The translations under genes were made by a program, and so were the position numbers. Shown here piece after piece: positions 35,801 through 46,980 of a stretch of DNA of 64,000 nt; position 1 is the first letter of the stretch; each line of letters begins with the position of its first letter. Source of the stretch: Lottia gigantea. Its lineage: Eukaryota > Mollusca > Gastropoda > Lottiidae. The notes beneath the pieces were generated by a model. That model saw nothing but the letters and a program-made list of their open reading frames with translations, ran no database searches and was not told where the DNA came from. The stretch spans positions 3,213,271 to 3,277,270 of the forward strand of contig NW_008707225.1 in NCBI RefSeq assembly GCF_000327385.1. The letters run 5' to 3'.

Positions 35801-36939
35801 AAAATCAAACTACCCGATGATAGTCACGTCTTAGTTTATGTTACAATATTGCATTATTTCGTTACATTACTCATCCAAAGCTCAAGGTGGTGTTTGTTAA
35901 AGCTTCGTTCGAGATCTTAGTGGAAAGGGACGCTTTGTCATTGGGAGTTGGAAATAATCAGAAGTTCTACAAGTCGTACAAGTTAAAGTTCAAGCTTGGA
36001 CAGTAGGGAATACAATAGGAAAGGTATTGGACCCCGTCTGGATATTATGCACACTTTGATAAAATGGCTGTTGATGAACGAGAAACTTTTAGCATGAAAA
36101 TCGTTCGTAAAACATTTTAAAAGAACACAATGTTGCAATATCACTTTAATTATAACAAAACCAGTTTAACCAAAACCATACATTAGATTTCATACACAGT
36201 CCTGGTTTTAAAAAGCAAGGGAGATCACTCGGTTTAGGAATATAATCATTGAAAGCAAAAAACGGTTGAAAAGTATGATGGTGCTCCAACGCTTACATTC
36301 AAAGTCTTCATATATTTATACACAATATACTAATTCTAGATTCTAAAGTGTTTACAAGGAAATGTGCACAGACAGGTGTGACTTGTAGGGATGTGAGTGT
36401 TTAAAAAAAAAGATTAGGCTTGTCCTGTAAAATAAGGAAAAAACCTCAGTTTCTCATTTTAGCCCATTTATAGCAGAATAACAGAACTTTATGCCCCTTT
36501 TCCCTGCAACGCAACAGGAAGTTGGAAGGTATCGCTTTTTAAAGGAGTATAATGAAACTTTGTTTGTTACACGGTTTACAGATTATGTGAATTGAAGATA
36601 ACAATTTTTTTTTGAACCTCTAAGAATAACAAACACTCTGATCGCTTCGGATATCTATCAATTTCTGTCCATTTATCTATATACATGTATCTATCTAACA
36701 TATTAATGTACACTGTGTTTAAATTCGGTCAGATTGTTAACATATTTTTGTAATTTTTTTATTCAATTTTACAATTACATTCCTAAATAACTTTATGTTA
36801 AGCCCCTTTAAAAATGTTGCCTAAAGATGGGAGACAAATCCTAACAATTTTTCAGACGACATATAAATAATCTGCACTAAATGTATCGAATATCGTCGAA
36901 ATATCTGTCCATCTTTTCTTTGTCTCATTCCACAGAATA

Positions 36940-36961
36940 TATAAATAAATAATAAATAAAT
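36940..36961 (+). repeat. AAAT-rich microsatellite
   Basis: Four to five imperfect AAAT units. Confidence 0.7.
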
Positions 36962-37689
36962 ACATAACAAAAAGTATTGACGAGACGTTTATGCATCATT
37001 TATGAGATTTTCAACGAGTTTTCCTACAAGGAGGTGAAGAGGGCTCAATGTCTTGATTTACGAGCCGTGAAATCTAAATAGATGCTATTTGAATAAGAAT
37101 ATCTGAATTATGTCCCTTATCACGAAAGGCGATTGAATAAAATTCTACTTATATGCCACGTTTATTTACTTAAGCAAGAAAGAAAAATATACATAATGAT
37201 AATTTATACGCCCACATTTTCATGCGGACTTATACCGTCTCACAATATTACTGGTGAAGACGAAAGAGACTACAGTTTTGTTTTGGATTTGGACGAAACG
37301 AAATAAGTTTCATATTTGTAAGATCTTAGGTGCCTCTGATTTGGGGGTTTTTAAAGTGACATATTGGCCATTTTGGGGGGTTGATTCTTGTCTTGAATAC
37401 ATGTAAATAGTCTTCAGAAATGTACGAAAGTAGCATAATTCCTTCAAAAATATCTCAAACTAAGTTACTATTTCCATATATGTTTTTTTCTATATATTAA
37501 AGGAAACTTATAACGTTCAAACGTGGATAACGCATGGTTTTGAAGGCTCAAATTTCGTTGGTGAGTTGTGAACATTATTACTGATTGGCTTAGCTAAATA
37601 TTTCCGTTTCTGATACTAAAGTACGATTGTTGTTTTAACTGAGTTCATCAACACAGACCTGTTATTGATTGTTTTGATCGGATTTAAAT

Positions 37690-37970
37690 TTCTGCTGTGT
37701 GGGCGTATTGCTCTTCGGGCGACTACTCGTTCCTTATGCAAGGTTTACACTATGCGACCACGACAGCCCCATTTTCCCTAAACGTATTTCTGCCTTTCCA
37801 GTGTTGTCACGTTGTGTTCCGTTTTGTCACGGTTCTCATGGCAAGCCGGGGGGAACGAAAGCCCATTCGTTACGTTTCAATAAAGATGCGTCCGGATGTG
37901 TGACGCCTTGCAGGGCGGAGCATTACGGTAGGTTGAGTTCTGCTAAGACCTGGACTTGTGAATTTCAATT
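37690..37970. other. GC-richer patch of unknown origin
   Basis: Base composition rises sharply against both flanks, and overlapping frames of 68 and 91 codons open here on +. Neither has a domain. GGTTTACACTATGCGACCACGAC near 37741-37763 looks like the interior or end of a DNA-transposon derivative. I cannot find its partner end. Confidence 0.35.
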
Positions 37971-38350
37971 ATAGTGGTGATACTGATACATATAATATAT
38001 CCGAAACGAACAAACAATAAAAAAATAAGACGTTAATAACGCATATTTATTATGATTTAAGGTTGAATAATGTGGCATTAGCTGAATTCATAACAGTGGT
38101 ATTAACAATGATATTACGCAACTAGTCTACAAGATTTGATATGTAAATATTGTGTAATGTAATCTATATGGAGCCTAAAATCTCTTTAACAGAACGTATC
38201 AGTGTAGACATTTACCGTAATTAACAGGATCTCCGACTATAATTCTTTAAAAATAGAATGCGTTACTTCTCATGGTGATTATTGTGGGATTCTCTGTTTA
38301 TCTGAAAAACCAAACTAGATCACACAGTTTGAATATATTTTATAACATCA

Positions 38351-38790
38351 GGCCCCCGTTTCACTAAGGTGCGTAAGTATAAATAGATACGTAAGTATAT
38401 ATGAAGGTAAAATTTGCGTTTCTAAATCCTACGACAACTACAAGAAGGCGTAAGTACGTTTTGGCGACTGATCTAGTGTTAGCAAAACGCCGACATTAGG
38501 CTTATCTTTCCATTTGCATCGACCATGCTTTTTGTTTGGATTTACTGATCGCCCCAAAACTGAACTTGGCGCGAATTGTATTAGAAATTTTCATAACAGC
38601 TTCGAAAAATGCCGATATTTCCTAATTGAACCAGTTATTTTTCTTGCGGATGATGCCATTTTGACAAAAGTGACAGTGAAAGACGATTTATTTCTGCCTA
38701 GCGTGACTTACATCATCATGTATTGATTTTACGTCACGAATTTTCATACTAACGCCACTTTTTTTACTTAATACTTACGCCAGATCTAGA
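38351..38790. mobile_element. possible MITE starting CCCGTTTCACTAAGGTGCGTAAG
   Basis: The left end GCCCCCGTTTCACTAAGG followed by GCGTAAGTAT is a form widely seen at the ends of small elements in invertebrate DNA. On the minus strand a related GGCGTAAGTATTAAGT ends the other side near 38770-38790. The outermost bases of the right end are not recognisable, so borders and family are uncertain. Confidence 0.4.
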
Positions 38791-40611
38791 ACTTTGTAGA
38801 AGGCAAATATCAGAATTTTTTTCACGATGCAGTTAAATGGTGTGTCAGTCCACATCGAGTCAAATCAAATATTTTAACGAAAATATGTTTTGGTTCTATT
38901 TTTATATGAAATTTATAAATTACCTCTATATCGAGTTTAGTGATAATCGATCAAAGATTTACAATTTAGGCATTGAATTATAATCTCTCGCTCAATCTAT
39001 GTCTGGCTAGTTGTATTGGTGTTTTAAAATCTAACACATGCTGTGGCTACGACACGTGTTAAAAAAAAGCATATGGAAACGACAACCACAAAAGGTTAAA
39101 ACCAGAAGAAGATAATTATTAAGACTTGTTGTTCAGACCATGAGAGACGCATGCACAACAGTATACATTATTGCAAAATAATAACGAAGTCAGGTCTTAT
39201 GTTGTCGATATTCCATGATGTATTAAGAAGAAATGAAAGATTGCATGCCGTTGTTCGTTATTTCATTACAGACGGACGTACACACACTATGTGTAGAGAT
39301 TAACTGATTATCCATCAGTAAGTCTGAATTCATCATGTTTTAGCCTATAGTATCTATCATTGTATTATATTACCCCACATGTTCTATTTGTTTCTCAACA
39401 TTATTACATTGGTGACTTCAATACGAGAATAGTGACGTTAACTTACACATAATTCGATCACGTCCAATAATATCGGTAATCAAGGTCTCTTTTAATCCTT
39501 CCAACTGTATGCAGTCATGGTTATAAGCCATACTTTCAAGATGAACCGATCAAAAATTACTCAGAACAACTTTTTTCATGTACTCGTTTTGTGTTTTATC
39601 CGTATGTTAATTTACTTTCCATCCGGTGTAACCAGAACACCTGTACAGGGCAATAAAGATTTTAAAACAGTCTATTGCAATAATATTTCAATAAAAGGAT
39701 TCATGAAATACATTAACATTTCTATGTACATAGTATCAAAAATACTTCTCTTTATATTTCATTTTGGTCCAATAATATGTAGCACAATCCAGATTTATTT
39801 TCGACACTTTGGTTGGATACAAGTTTCTTCTCGTATTTAAAAACGTAAATGTTGTTATTATTTGCCAAAAATTGCGCTATTTGCACAATTAAACATAGAA
39901 CAGCCCAGTAGTCAGACTTGATGGGGTTTAGTTTTCAGAATTTATTTCAGGCAATGAACAAGATACAGTCCTAGATTGATTGAGAGAAGCATAATGGGAA
40001 TTGGTACATGTATTCATTAACTTTCTTTAATTAAAAAACCACAAAAGTTCAGAACTATGATTTTCATTACGATATCAGCAGGACCATGAATAAAATAGTT
40101 GGATGCATATTAAAACTTGTTCTATATATACCGTGTTGGTTCACACGATAGACTATTTAGAAATGTGATGCTGTTAATTATGTCACGATGACATCGTGTT
40201 CGGAGTAGCGAATGACTTCACATTCTTTATACAGATTAAATCTAATGAAAATCTTATACCACACGGTATATTCAAACAAAATCTCTCGATGATGCTGAAC
40301 AATCTGAGGTTTATCCGCTTCGACGGCGGTGAATCAACGACTCTTTGATTTGAGATTCACATAATATATGCTTCAAACGAGAAAAGCCATCATCATGTTT
40401 ATGAAGAATATAAAAAAGAATATGACCGACTCTTTAATAACAATATTACGAATGTGGCAGTACAGCCAAATATGAAATTAGTATTTTATATTTGGAATTA
40501 AATGTGCTGTTATAGCCATAAAGGTGCCTTGTGTTTTCTGTAATGAACCTTTCAGCTTATGTTTCTGAGATAATCACCACAATAGTTGTTCAGTATGTAC
40601 CAATCTATCTT

Positions 40612-41805
40612 TCACATCTTTGAATCTTTTGATCTTTTCGAGCTTCTGTTATAAGAATTTTTCAGTTTAGTACTCTTTCGTTTAAAGCTACTGTCATATC
40701 GAACAGAACGTTTGGAGCCGTTGGCAATTCGAGCTGGCTGCCGCCCACAGAACACAACCAAAAACGTGTTTCGAAACATTTTGTTCAGAAGGCAATATAA
40801 GAGGAAATTGATAGCAGAATTGAAGGCGAGCAATGAATCAGTAATTTCCCTGATACCTTTCACAAGACTCGTCTCTTCATAATAACCTAATCCAAAAAAC
40901 GTGGACATGATGGCGTCTGGTGTAATACAAACTACAAATATAACAATTATAATGGTCAACATTAATGTTATCTTATTTCGGGAGGACAATTTCTTTCCCT
41001 TTACTCTTTCCTTCCTTAACTCGTTTATAATCCTTACATTTACAAATATCAATACTATAAGTGGAATGATTGATCTCAGTGAATTCTGTATCCATTGATA
41101 AGGCACCATAAAAGTGTTATTTGAGCCCAGTTCCGTAAGTCCAATGTCATGGCAAGACACATTTTGTTCGACATCATAAATGTACAAAGGTCGATATATA
41201 AAGGCAGATGGAAGAGTAAGTGTGATCACAAAGAAGAACACCAGAACACAAATAATCCTGGCTCTAGGAATGGTACATAATTGTTTAGCTTGTGTTGGAT
41301 GGCACACTGATATGTAACGTTCAATAGCCACCGAAACAGTTAACCATGCAGTAATGCATACGGACATGTTGAATATATAGTGCGCATACGGATACACGTT
41401 TACTAACATTTTAGTTCCAGCCGTTACATCGCCCATTGAGATTAATAACATTATAAAATATAATAAATCATTCAGCAGTTTTATAGTATCAGACACAGCC
41501 AGAGCAGAAAGGTAGACATTAGTTGAAGTACACATATTTCTATGACTCAACACGATTAATGCCAAAGTATTTCCCGTTATTCCAATAATACACAATATAG
41601 GGTATATTATCATCCCTGTCGCATATTGAGACATTCTATAAAATCCTTCATATGGATCATCCACTGTGTCAGAGCAACTTCCGATTAAATTATCATTCGA
41701 TGGCGTCATGTTTAACGCTTGAGCTATCATTGTATGTTGGTAGCCATGAATTTCATCAATTTGTCCCCGGGAACGATTCTGAAATGATGTCAGCAGTATA
41801 TCCAT
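40612..41805 (-). CDS. class A (rhodopsin-family) peptide GPCR, FMRFamide-receptor-like, copy 2
   Basis: A complete 397-residue paralogue of the receptor at 31716, about 74% identical by eye from helix 1 to helix 8. The two differ mostly in the N-terminus, ECL1/ECL2 and C-tail. N79 (1.50), D106 (2.50), ERY at 162-164, C293-I-T-P296 and N333-x-x-x-Y337 are present. The same departures occur as in copy 1: no toggle Trp, no Pro in NPxxY, no helix-3 Cys, with C218 kept in ECL2. The third intracellular loop and its edges (residues about 257-281, including RKERVKGKKLSSRNKITLML) are identical to copy 1, suggesting strong constraint on G-protein contact. Sequons lie at N10, N32, N215 and N229. The C-tail is longer and rich in Ser/Lys/Arg, possible kinase sites. 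Single coding exon. It points toward copy 1 and probably arose from it, or with it, by local inverted duplication. Confidence 0.95.
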   Translation of the reverse strand: MDILLTSFQNRSRGQIDEIHGYQHTMIAQALNMTPSNDNLIGSCSDTVDDPYEGFYRMSQYATGMIIYPILCIIGITGNTLALIVLSHRNMCTSTNVYLSALAVSDTIKLLNDLLYFIMLLISMGDVTAGTKMLVNVYPYAHYIFNMSVCITAWLTVSVAIERYISVCHPTQAKQLCTIPRARIICVLVFFFVITLTLPSAFIYRPLYIYDVEQNVSCHDIGLTELGSNNTFMVPYQWIQNSLRSIIPLIVLIFVNVRIINELRKERVKGKKLSSRNKITLMLTIIIVIFVVCITPDAIMSTFFGLGYYEETSLVKGIREITDSLLAFNSAINFLLYCLLNKMFRNTFLVVFCGRQPARIANGSKRSVRYDSSFKRKSTKLKNSYNRSSKRSKDSKM

Positions 41806-41877
41806 TTTAAAATCTAATCTAACTTATCACTTCATCCTTCATATACTATCTAGGTCAATCACCTGCAATGAAATAAG
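41806..41877 (-). promoter_or_regulatory. splice acceptor and 5'UTR part of receptor 2 coding exon
   Basis: On the minus strand TTATTTCATTGCAG ends at 41863, leaving a 57-nt UTR before the ATG. In-frame TGA and TAA at about 41829-41824 rule out an upstream extension. Bases at -3 (A) and +4 (G) fit a start. Position and layout match receptor 1, implying a shared ancestral 5'UTR intron. Confidence 0.65.
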
Positions 41878-42185
41878 ATAACTATATATATCAAATAATT
41901 TACCAATACAAAGCAGCGACGGAAAACAGTATTTAAATAATAACATTTATAGTTGGTTTCACTACGGATTGGAACACATACCAGAAAATTCAATTGTTGC
42001 GGAGATTGAATAAGAAATATTCTTGTAAAGAATACCAAGGCATTAAAAACCACTGATTTGATAACAATAGAAAGAATTTAAATGGAATCTCAAGTCTTGC
42101 ATTCTAAATCCTATTAAAGAATTTTCTTAATAGATACATGACACATTAGTCTGTATACCAACCGTGTTATTATGAATGAATAGCT

Positions 42186-42371
42186 ATGAATAATAGATAT
42201 ACACTTCTGTTATTTGTAATTCCTTTTATCTTACTGGTTACTGATTTTGGTAACAATGTTTATTGTGCCATAAGTATACAAGAACTGACGAAGAAAACTA
42301 TTAGACCTATCTTTGGAGACAGTGACAGAGCGTGCACTGCAATCAATATACAATATGAAGCCAGAATGTAG
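42186..42371 (+). CDS. candidate small secreted protein or signal-peptide exon
   Basis: A 61-codon frame with a textbook secretion signal: MNNR, then a hydrophobic core YTLLLFVIPFILLVTDFG, and a likely cleavage near NNVYC-A. About 34 mostly polar residues follow, with one further Cys. No homologue is recognised. It lies 380 bp upstream of receptor 2 on the opposite strand and could share its upstream region. It may be a complete small peptide, the first exon of a longer gene with the candidate at 43.9 kb downstream, or chance in AT-rich DNA (hydrophobic frames are common there). No convincing donor site is seen at its end. Confidence 0.25.
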   Translation: MNNRYTLLLFVIPFILLVTDFGNNVYCAISIQELTKKTIRPIFGDSDRACTAINIQYEARM

Positions 42372-42523
42372 ACTTTACTACCTCTCCTTTTGAGCAACGA
42401 TTTACATTAATTTCAAGAAAATATAAATATACTTCAGTTGTATGAATTGTAATACTTCCCTGCGAAACAACATTAATAGAAACAAGTTTGATTTTTTAAG
42501 ATCAACTTTAGTTGTATTTTCAG

Positions 42524-42566
42524 AATATTCGAGGTTTAAACTTCTGAGCTTTTGTGATTACTAAAC
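42524..42566 (+). repeat. 43-bp direct repeat, copy 1
   Basis: TTCGAGGTTTAAACTTCTG then AGCTTTTGTGATTACTAAAC. It matches 43587-43629 at 41 of 43 positions, 1063 bp apart, in the same orientation. Confidence 0.9.
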
Positions 42567-43187
42567 GCCGTCATCAATTCAGATCTAGAGCTCTTTTAAA
42601 TCGACTTTCCTTAAATGGATCAGAAAGAGGATTTCTCAACTTTTGATTTGCATTGGGGTCACTTATAGCATCGATTCTAGATTAGAGGTGGTTCTTGTTA
42701 TTCCACTAAATGTAAGCGTACACCACGCTAAAGCTTTTAATAATATCTAAGGACCTTTACGCTAGTTGCGTCAAAGAGTACATAGTTTTAGTGGCATTGC
42801 AAAAGGTCTGAATGCAAACCGATGCTATCAGCGTCCCTGATACACATAAAAAGTTTTGAAAACAGTAACTTTGGGCAAAGAACATCATATAGGAATAACA
42901 AAGTGAATGTGAATAAAATCACCTCAAAATAATATCTTTTACTCAGCATTGAGAAAAGAAAACTCCAAACATTTGGTATCAATATTGGAACAATAATAGC
43001 TTTAAATTCTCGTTTAACAATTGGCTTTTATTTCTAGTCCTCCTTGGCATAGATTTATTAGCAATATTATTTGAAACATCGTTTGATGAAATTGTTTTAT
43101 TGGCTTTGTTACGTAGCTTTTCAGAATGTCGATATGTCGTGTGGAATGATATTATTGTGATTTAGGGCTATGAAGGATATTTTGCTT

Positions 43188-43212
43188 ACAATACAATACA
43201 ATACAATACAAC
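43188..43212 (+). repeat. (AATAC)n microsatellite
   Basis: About five tandem AATAC units. Confidence 0.95.
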
Positions 43213-43586
43213 ATTCTATGATGTCTTTAATGAAATTGTGCTTTTCAATGAGGAATGATTTATTTAAGTTCAAGAAAAGTTCACAGACGATAAATTTTAA
43301 TTATTCATAATTTACTTTACATTCTCTGCAGAAATTCTTTTCAACAACATAATGTGGATTTGTAACGTTGGTAAACTCAGTGGATATGTCTTACTGACAC
43401 AAACAATATGCTAGGGTTTTAGATTATTGAATACAAATAGAAGTAAAACGCATCAGATTAATGATGGATACAAAGATAACCCTATTAGCGCTGTCTTAAA
43501 GACAAATCATTTCGTGAAAAAATGAACGTAAACAAGCAATACGACAGTCCTAACCATTATTCAAGACCAATTATAAAAATTTTCAA

Positions 43587-43629
43587 AATGTTCGAGGTTT
43601 AAACTGCTGAGCTTTTGTGATTACTAAAC
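43587..43629 (+). repeat. 43-bp direct repeat, copy 2
   Basis: Second copy of the repeat at 42524. The identity stops abruptly on both sides. Confidence 0.9.
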
Positions 43630-43894
43630 AAAAACTGTTGAAGAAAGAAGGGAAAGTGTATGTATATTTAAACACATTCCATTGAATCCTTTAAAGCCAT
43701 AGAACTGAAAGAGGCACATCAGAAAAAATTTGCATGCAAGTTCCATGTCACATAGTTTCTTAAATTTTGTTTTTGTTTTCTACGTCAAATTCAAACAATA
43801 ATGCGCATAATAAATATTTACAAGGTATATGTCCTATTCACGCAAACAGCGTTGTCGTTCAGAATAATGAGAGAGCTTTTCCAAATTTTTGTAG

Positions 43895-44233
43895 CCAAGC
43901 GAGAAGAAAAAACAAGTGTATAATTCTATTACACCTACATGTGTATTCCCAGAAGAAATTATTCAACATCAATGTGAGTGTCAATTAACAGTTACAATGA
44001 ATAACGTGACAGGTTTCGACAAATTTTGGTTTTACGTATTGAGCTATAACAAAGTAGTAGCGGTTGGCGAAAGTATCGTCAATTTTCAGTCCGGCTACAA
44101 TGAAGAAAAAGCAGTTTTTCAGAAGAGATATTTTTCGCAGGATATCAATGTTACCTTGTCTACTATTGGTATTTCCTTTGCAAAAAAATCTTGTAAAATA
44201 TTCCAAACAGATTTATCTTCACTACAATTGTAA
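43895..44233 (+). CDS. candidate internal or last exon, unrecognised
   Basis: An open frame of about 112 codons begins directly after TTTTTGTAG, a plausible splice acceptor, and runs to a TAA at 44231. The peptide is less skewed than neighbouring chance frames. It has paired Cys (CEC), three NxT sequons (NNVT, NVTL and one in the first third), and alternating beta-like stretches around FDKFWFYVLSYNKVVAVGES and INVTLSTIGISF. That would suit an extracellular beta-sandwich domain. AATAAA follows at about 44236. It could pair with the signal-peptide frame at 42186. No homology is recognised, so this is a candidate only. Confidence 0.25.
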   Translation, partial: PSEKKKQVYNSITPTCVFPEEIIQHQCECQLTVTMNNVTGFDKFWFYVLSYNKVVAVGESIVNFQSGYNEEKAVFQKRYFSQDINVTLSTIGISFAKKSCKIFQTDLSSLQL

Positions 44234-45803
44234 ACAATAAAACAACCCCCCAAAAACTTTTCCTACTGGATCAAATTTTAACCAGTGGGGCTCAGAGCAT
44301 TCATCTTGAACGTTTGTCAATTGTTAAAATTGTCTTAATATGACCAAAAAATGCTATATAAGTAACGCAAATCGATTTACTATTACAATTATGCCATAAT
44401 TGAGATATAGTTGTCATATATTTGCATTTCTTACAGTTGTTGGTCTTCGAAACCTTGTTAAATTACACCAGATTGGTTTTATATTGTCCTGCGCCAGAAA
44501 AAGTAACACTGAAATGCTTGAAGAATTTTATAGAATATTCTTAACCTTTTGCAACTTCTAGTCTATCACCATTTAACGTCTTGCATACAAAAGTTATTAA
44601 TCAATGGATGCTGCTTATATGATTTATTAGACAAAATTTCTTCTTTTGGGCGTCGATCCAACAAGCATTATGCTCAGCAATGTCGTTTACTTGTTTTTAA
44701 TATCGTTTGTTCATGTAAATTGCTGAGTAATATGGAACTTTTTCGATTCTCTTTCTAAGAGATTCACGACAAAAATCATCCGTAAGTTGATTCGATTGGT
44801 GCACTCAAGATTCGTTTGAACAATACTATCACAACTTCATGTCAACAATCCCGGATCAAATACTCAATTATTTGAAGAAGTCGAATCAATGGATTTAATA
44901 ATTCTTCTCCAATAACAACCGACGACTGCAAGTTATCAAAGCCGGAGTTAAGATTTTAAAAAGTGAATTTAAGGTTTTAGAATTAAGAATGTAATGTTTA
45001 CCAACGAATGATATTCATTCAACATTTTGCTTAATCTCAACCACAAATGTAACTTAAAAGTCTTTTACAAATTTTCTGAGACCAACTCGATGCTTCTGAT
45101 CTTAATCTATGATTGATTGCGTCTGAATTGATTTTCCATTTGTTGCATAGGATTGGAAGTAGTAGATGCGTAATGGAAATGTTCTGTAAGGGATTAAAAC
45201 AAATGAAACATTAAACTTGGAATTACATTAAAGTATTGAAAGGATTAGATCAAAAGAATTTAACAAATCTACTTTGAATTTGAATAACAGGTATGTATGT
45301 AAGCGTTATGTTCCAAATGCTTTCAAATTCTTAAATCACATTTTTTATTTCAAACGTCTATTTCTACTAGCATAATAATTCAGTCTATTAGATAACAAAA
45401 TTAGGGATAATCCATATCGCCTTATAGCACTTATCAGAATAGCTTTTGTCTTTTAGCAATTATGTTATGAAACGTAAGAACCGCCTGCGGAGCCGGGCGA
45501 GACCATCAAATGCACAATCAAAGTTGTGCAAACAATTTGTGGAAATCAAACGCATTTCCTTGAATCAAGGTATCCCGCAGTGTTACAACCTAAAATTCTA
45601 AATCGAAACATTAAGTTTTAACACAAAAATCAACAATTAACCATATCTATTGAAATAAGATTTCAAAGAACCCCATAGGTTGTAACATTAAACACCAGTG
45701 TCCACATAGGCGAGTTTAAGAAATACGCCACCGAAGCGGTTTTATAGGTTATCGTGTAATCCGCAAGGCGTTAGTCAATGAAATCACAATTAAAATGTCG
45801 CGT
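44234..45803. other. non-coding stretch, no gene recognised
   Basis: AT-rich with only short chance frames. A slightly GC-richer patch near 45480-45510 (CCTGCGGAGCCGGGCGAG) has no recognised meaning. Confidence 0.55.
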
Positions 45804-45809
45804 GAGAAT
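45804..45809 (+). repeat. target-site duplication, left (GAGAAT)
   Basis: GAGAAT directly abuts the left inverted end of the 1252-bp element and recurs at 47062-47067 directly outside the right end. Confidence 0.8.
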
Positions 45810-45890
45810 TACGAAAGCCGGGTCAGGACTTCCAACTTCCGACCTCCAAGTTTTTTTTTTCACTTCCTACTTCCAAGTTTTTTTTCACTT
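45810..45890 (+). repeat. left terminal inverted repeat
   Basis: 81 bp; GGAA cores (TTCC on this strand) recur every 8 to 25 nt, and further blocks continue inward to about 45945. Confidence 0.92.
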
Positions 45891-46204
45891 CCGACTTCCG
45901 ATTTCCAAGATTTTTACTTCGGACTTCCAAGTTTTTTCTTCCAGCGAGCTGGTAATTAAGCCTACGCTTTTGTGATCATATCCATTTTGGCTTGTTAACG
46001 CGATAGAAGTCACAGTTGTCATCTGATCTCAATAAAATTTGGGTTAATTTATATCTAAGAGTCCTTAGGCACGTTCAAATTAAGGTATGATTCAACAGAG
46101 GATAACAGAGTTTCACAACTGGTCCGCTATGCTAGAGCTTGTTCTCTTTATAATGTCTTTCTGGCAAGAAGTCGAATATTAACCGTGAAATTACTGAAAC
46201 AGGG

Positions 46205-46417
46205 TTACTTGACACAACAAGTGGTTGCCTAGCAAGATACGCCCACTTTCCTGATACATTTTCAGTATATCAAGGGCGGTCACCAATCTGTGTCAAATCA
46301 TACGAAAAATCTAATTTGTGCAAGATATAGTTGATTTAATCAAACACACAATATTCAATAAAATTCTGACATAAACTATCGTTTTAACAAGCCAACGAAT
46401 TTTGATGCGTTTTTACT
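46205..46417 (+). repeat. 5' flank of the core-repeat family
   Basis: ACAAGTGGTTGCCTAGCAAG then ATACGCCCACTTTCCTGATA and TTTTCAGTATAT align to 51516-51568. The part just upstream (46155-46205, AAGTCGAATATTAACCG and CTGAAACAGGGTTACTTGAC) aligns to 57343-57385. It marks the non-tandem side of the family. Confidence 0.7.
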
Positions 46418-46980
46418 AAGTCAAGGGCAATAACTCAATTTCCGTTCATCTCGAGATCATCAAATTTGAACTTGTCCAAGAATTCATTAATATAAATGAT
46501 CACACCAAATTTCATGAAAATCAGATAACAAGCAAATTGTGGACCGACGGACTGACAGAGGTTACGACAATATACGACCACATTATATGTGGGCGTATAA
46601 AAACCGTCCAACGAAACATCATGAATATCGAATTTGTCCAAAATCGCATCAATATATAAATGATCACACCAAATTTCATTCGAATCAGATGAAAACTGTA
46701 GTCTCTATTGCGTTCACAAGCCAATTTCAATTCGTTTAGGCTAAGTCAAGGACAATAACTCAAAATCCGTTCATCGAAAAATTGTGAATATCGAACTTAT
46801 CCAAGATCTCATCAATATAAATGATCACACCAAATTTCATTCGAATCAGATGAAAACTGTAGTCTCTATCGCGCTCACAAGCCAATTTTGACGCGTTTTG
46901 GCTAAGTCAAGGGCAATGACTCAAAAACCGTTCATCGAAAAATGGCGAATATCGAACTTGTCCAAGATCTCATCGACATA
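46418..46980 (+). repeat. ~162-bp core-repeat monomers, plus orientation
   Basis: AAGTCAAGG(G/A)CAATAACTCA starts at 46418, 46743 and 46904, with spacings of 325 (two units) and 161 nt. Each unit has CGTTCATC, GATCACACCAAATTTCATTC and CTCACAAGCCAATTT. The last unit is cut off by the right inverted end. The monomers are homologous to the minus-strand array at 22.2-23.0 kb. Confidence 0.85.

Larger units (their letters stand above)
32889..40611. other. 7.7-kb spacer between convergent receptor genes
   Basis: Holds the two 3'UTRs and no further gene that I can support. A candidate polyadenylation signal AATAAA for receptor 1 lies near 33605; for receptor 2 (minus strand) one lies near 39940. 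Other contents are an AAAT-rich microsatellite near 36940-36961, a terminus-like piece of the core-repeat family near 37205-37235 (ATACGCCCACAT), a GC-richer patch at 37690-37970 and a possible MITE at 38351-38790. Confidence 0.5.
42372..43894. other. non-coding stretch with a direct repeat
   Basis: No gene is supported. It holds two near-identical 43-bp segments (42524 and 43587) and an AATAC pentanucleotide run (43188-43212). Confidence 0.55.
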
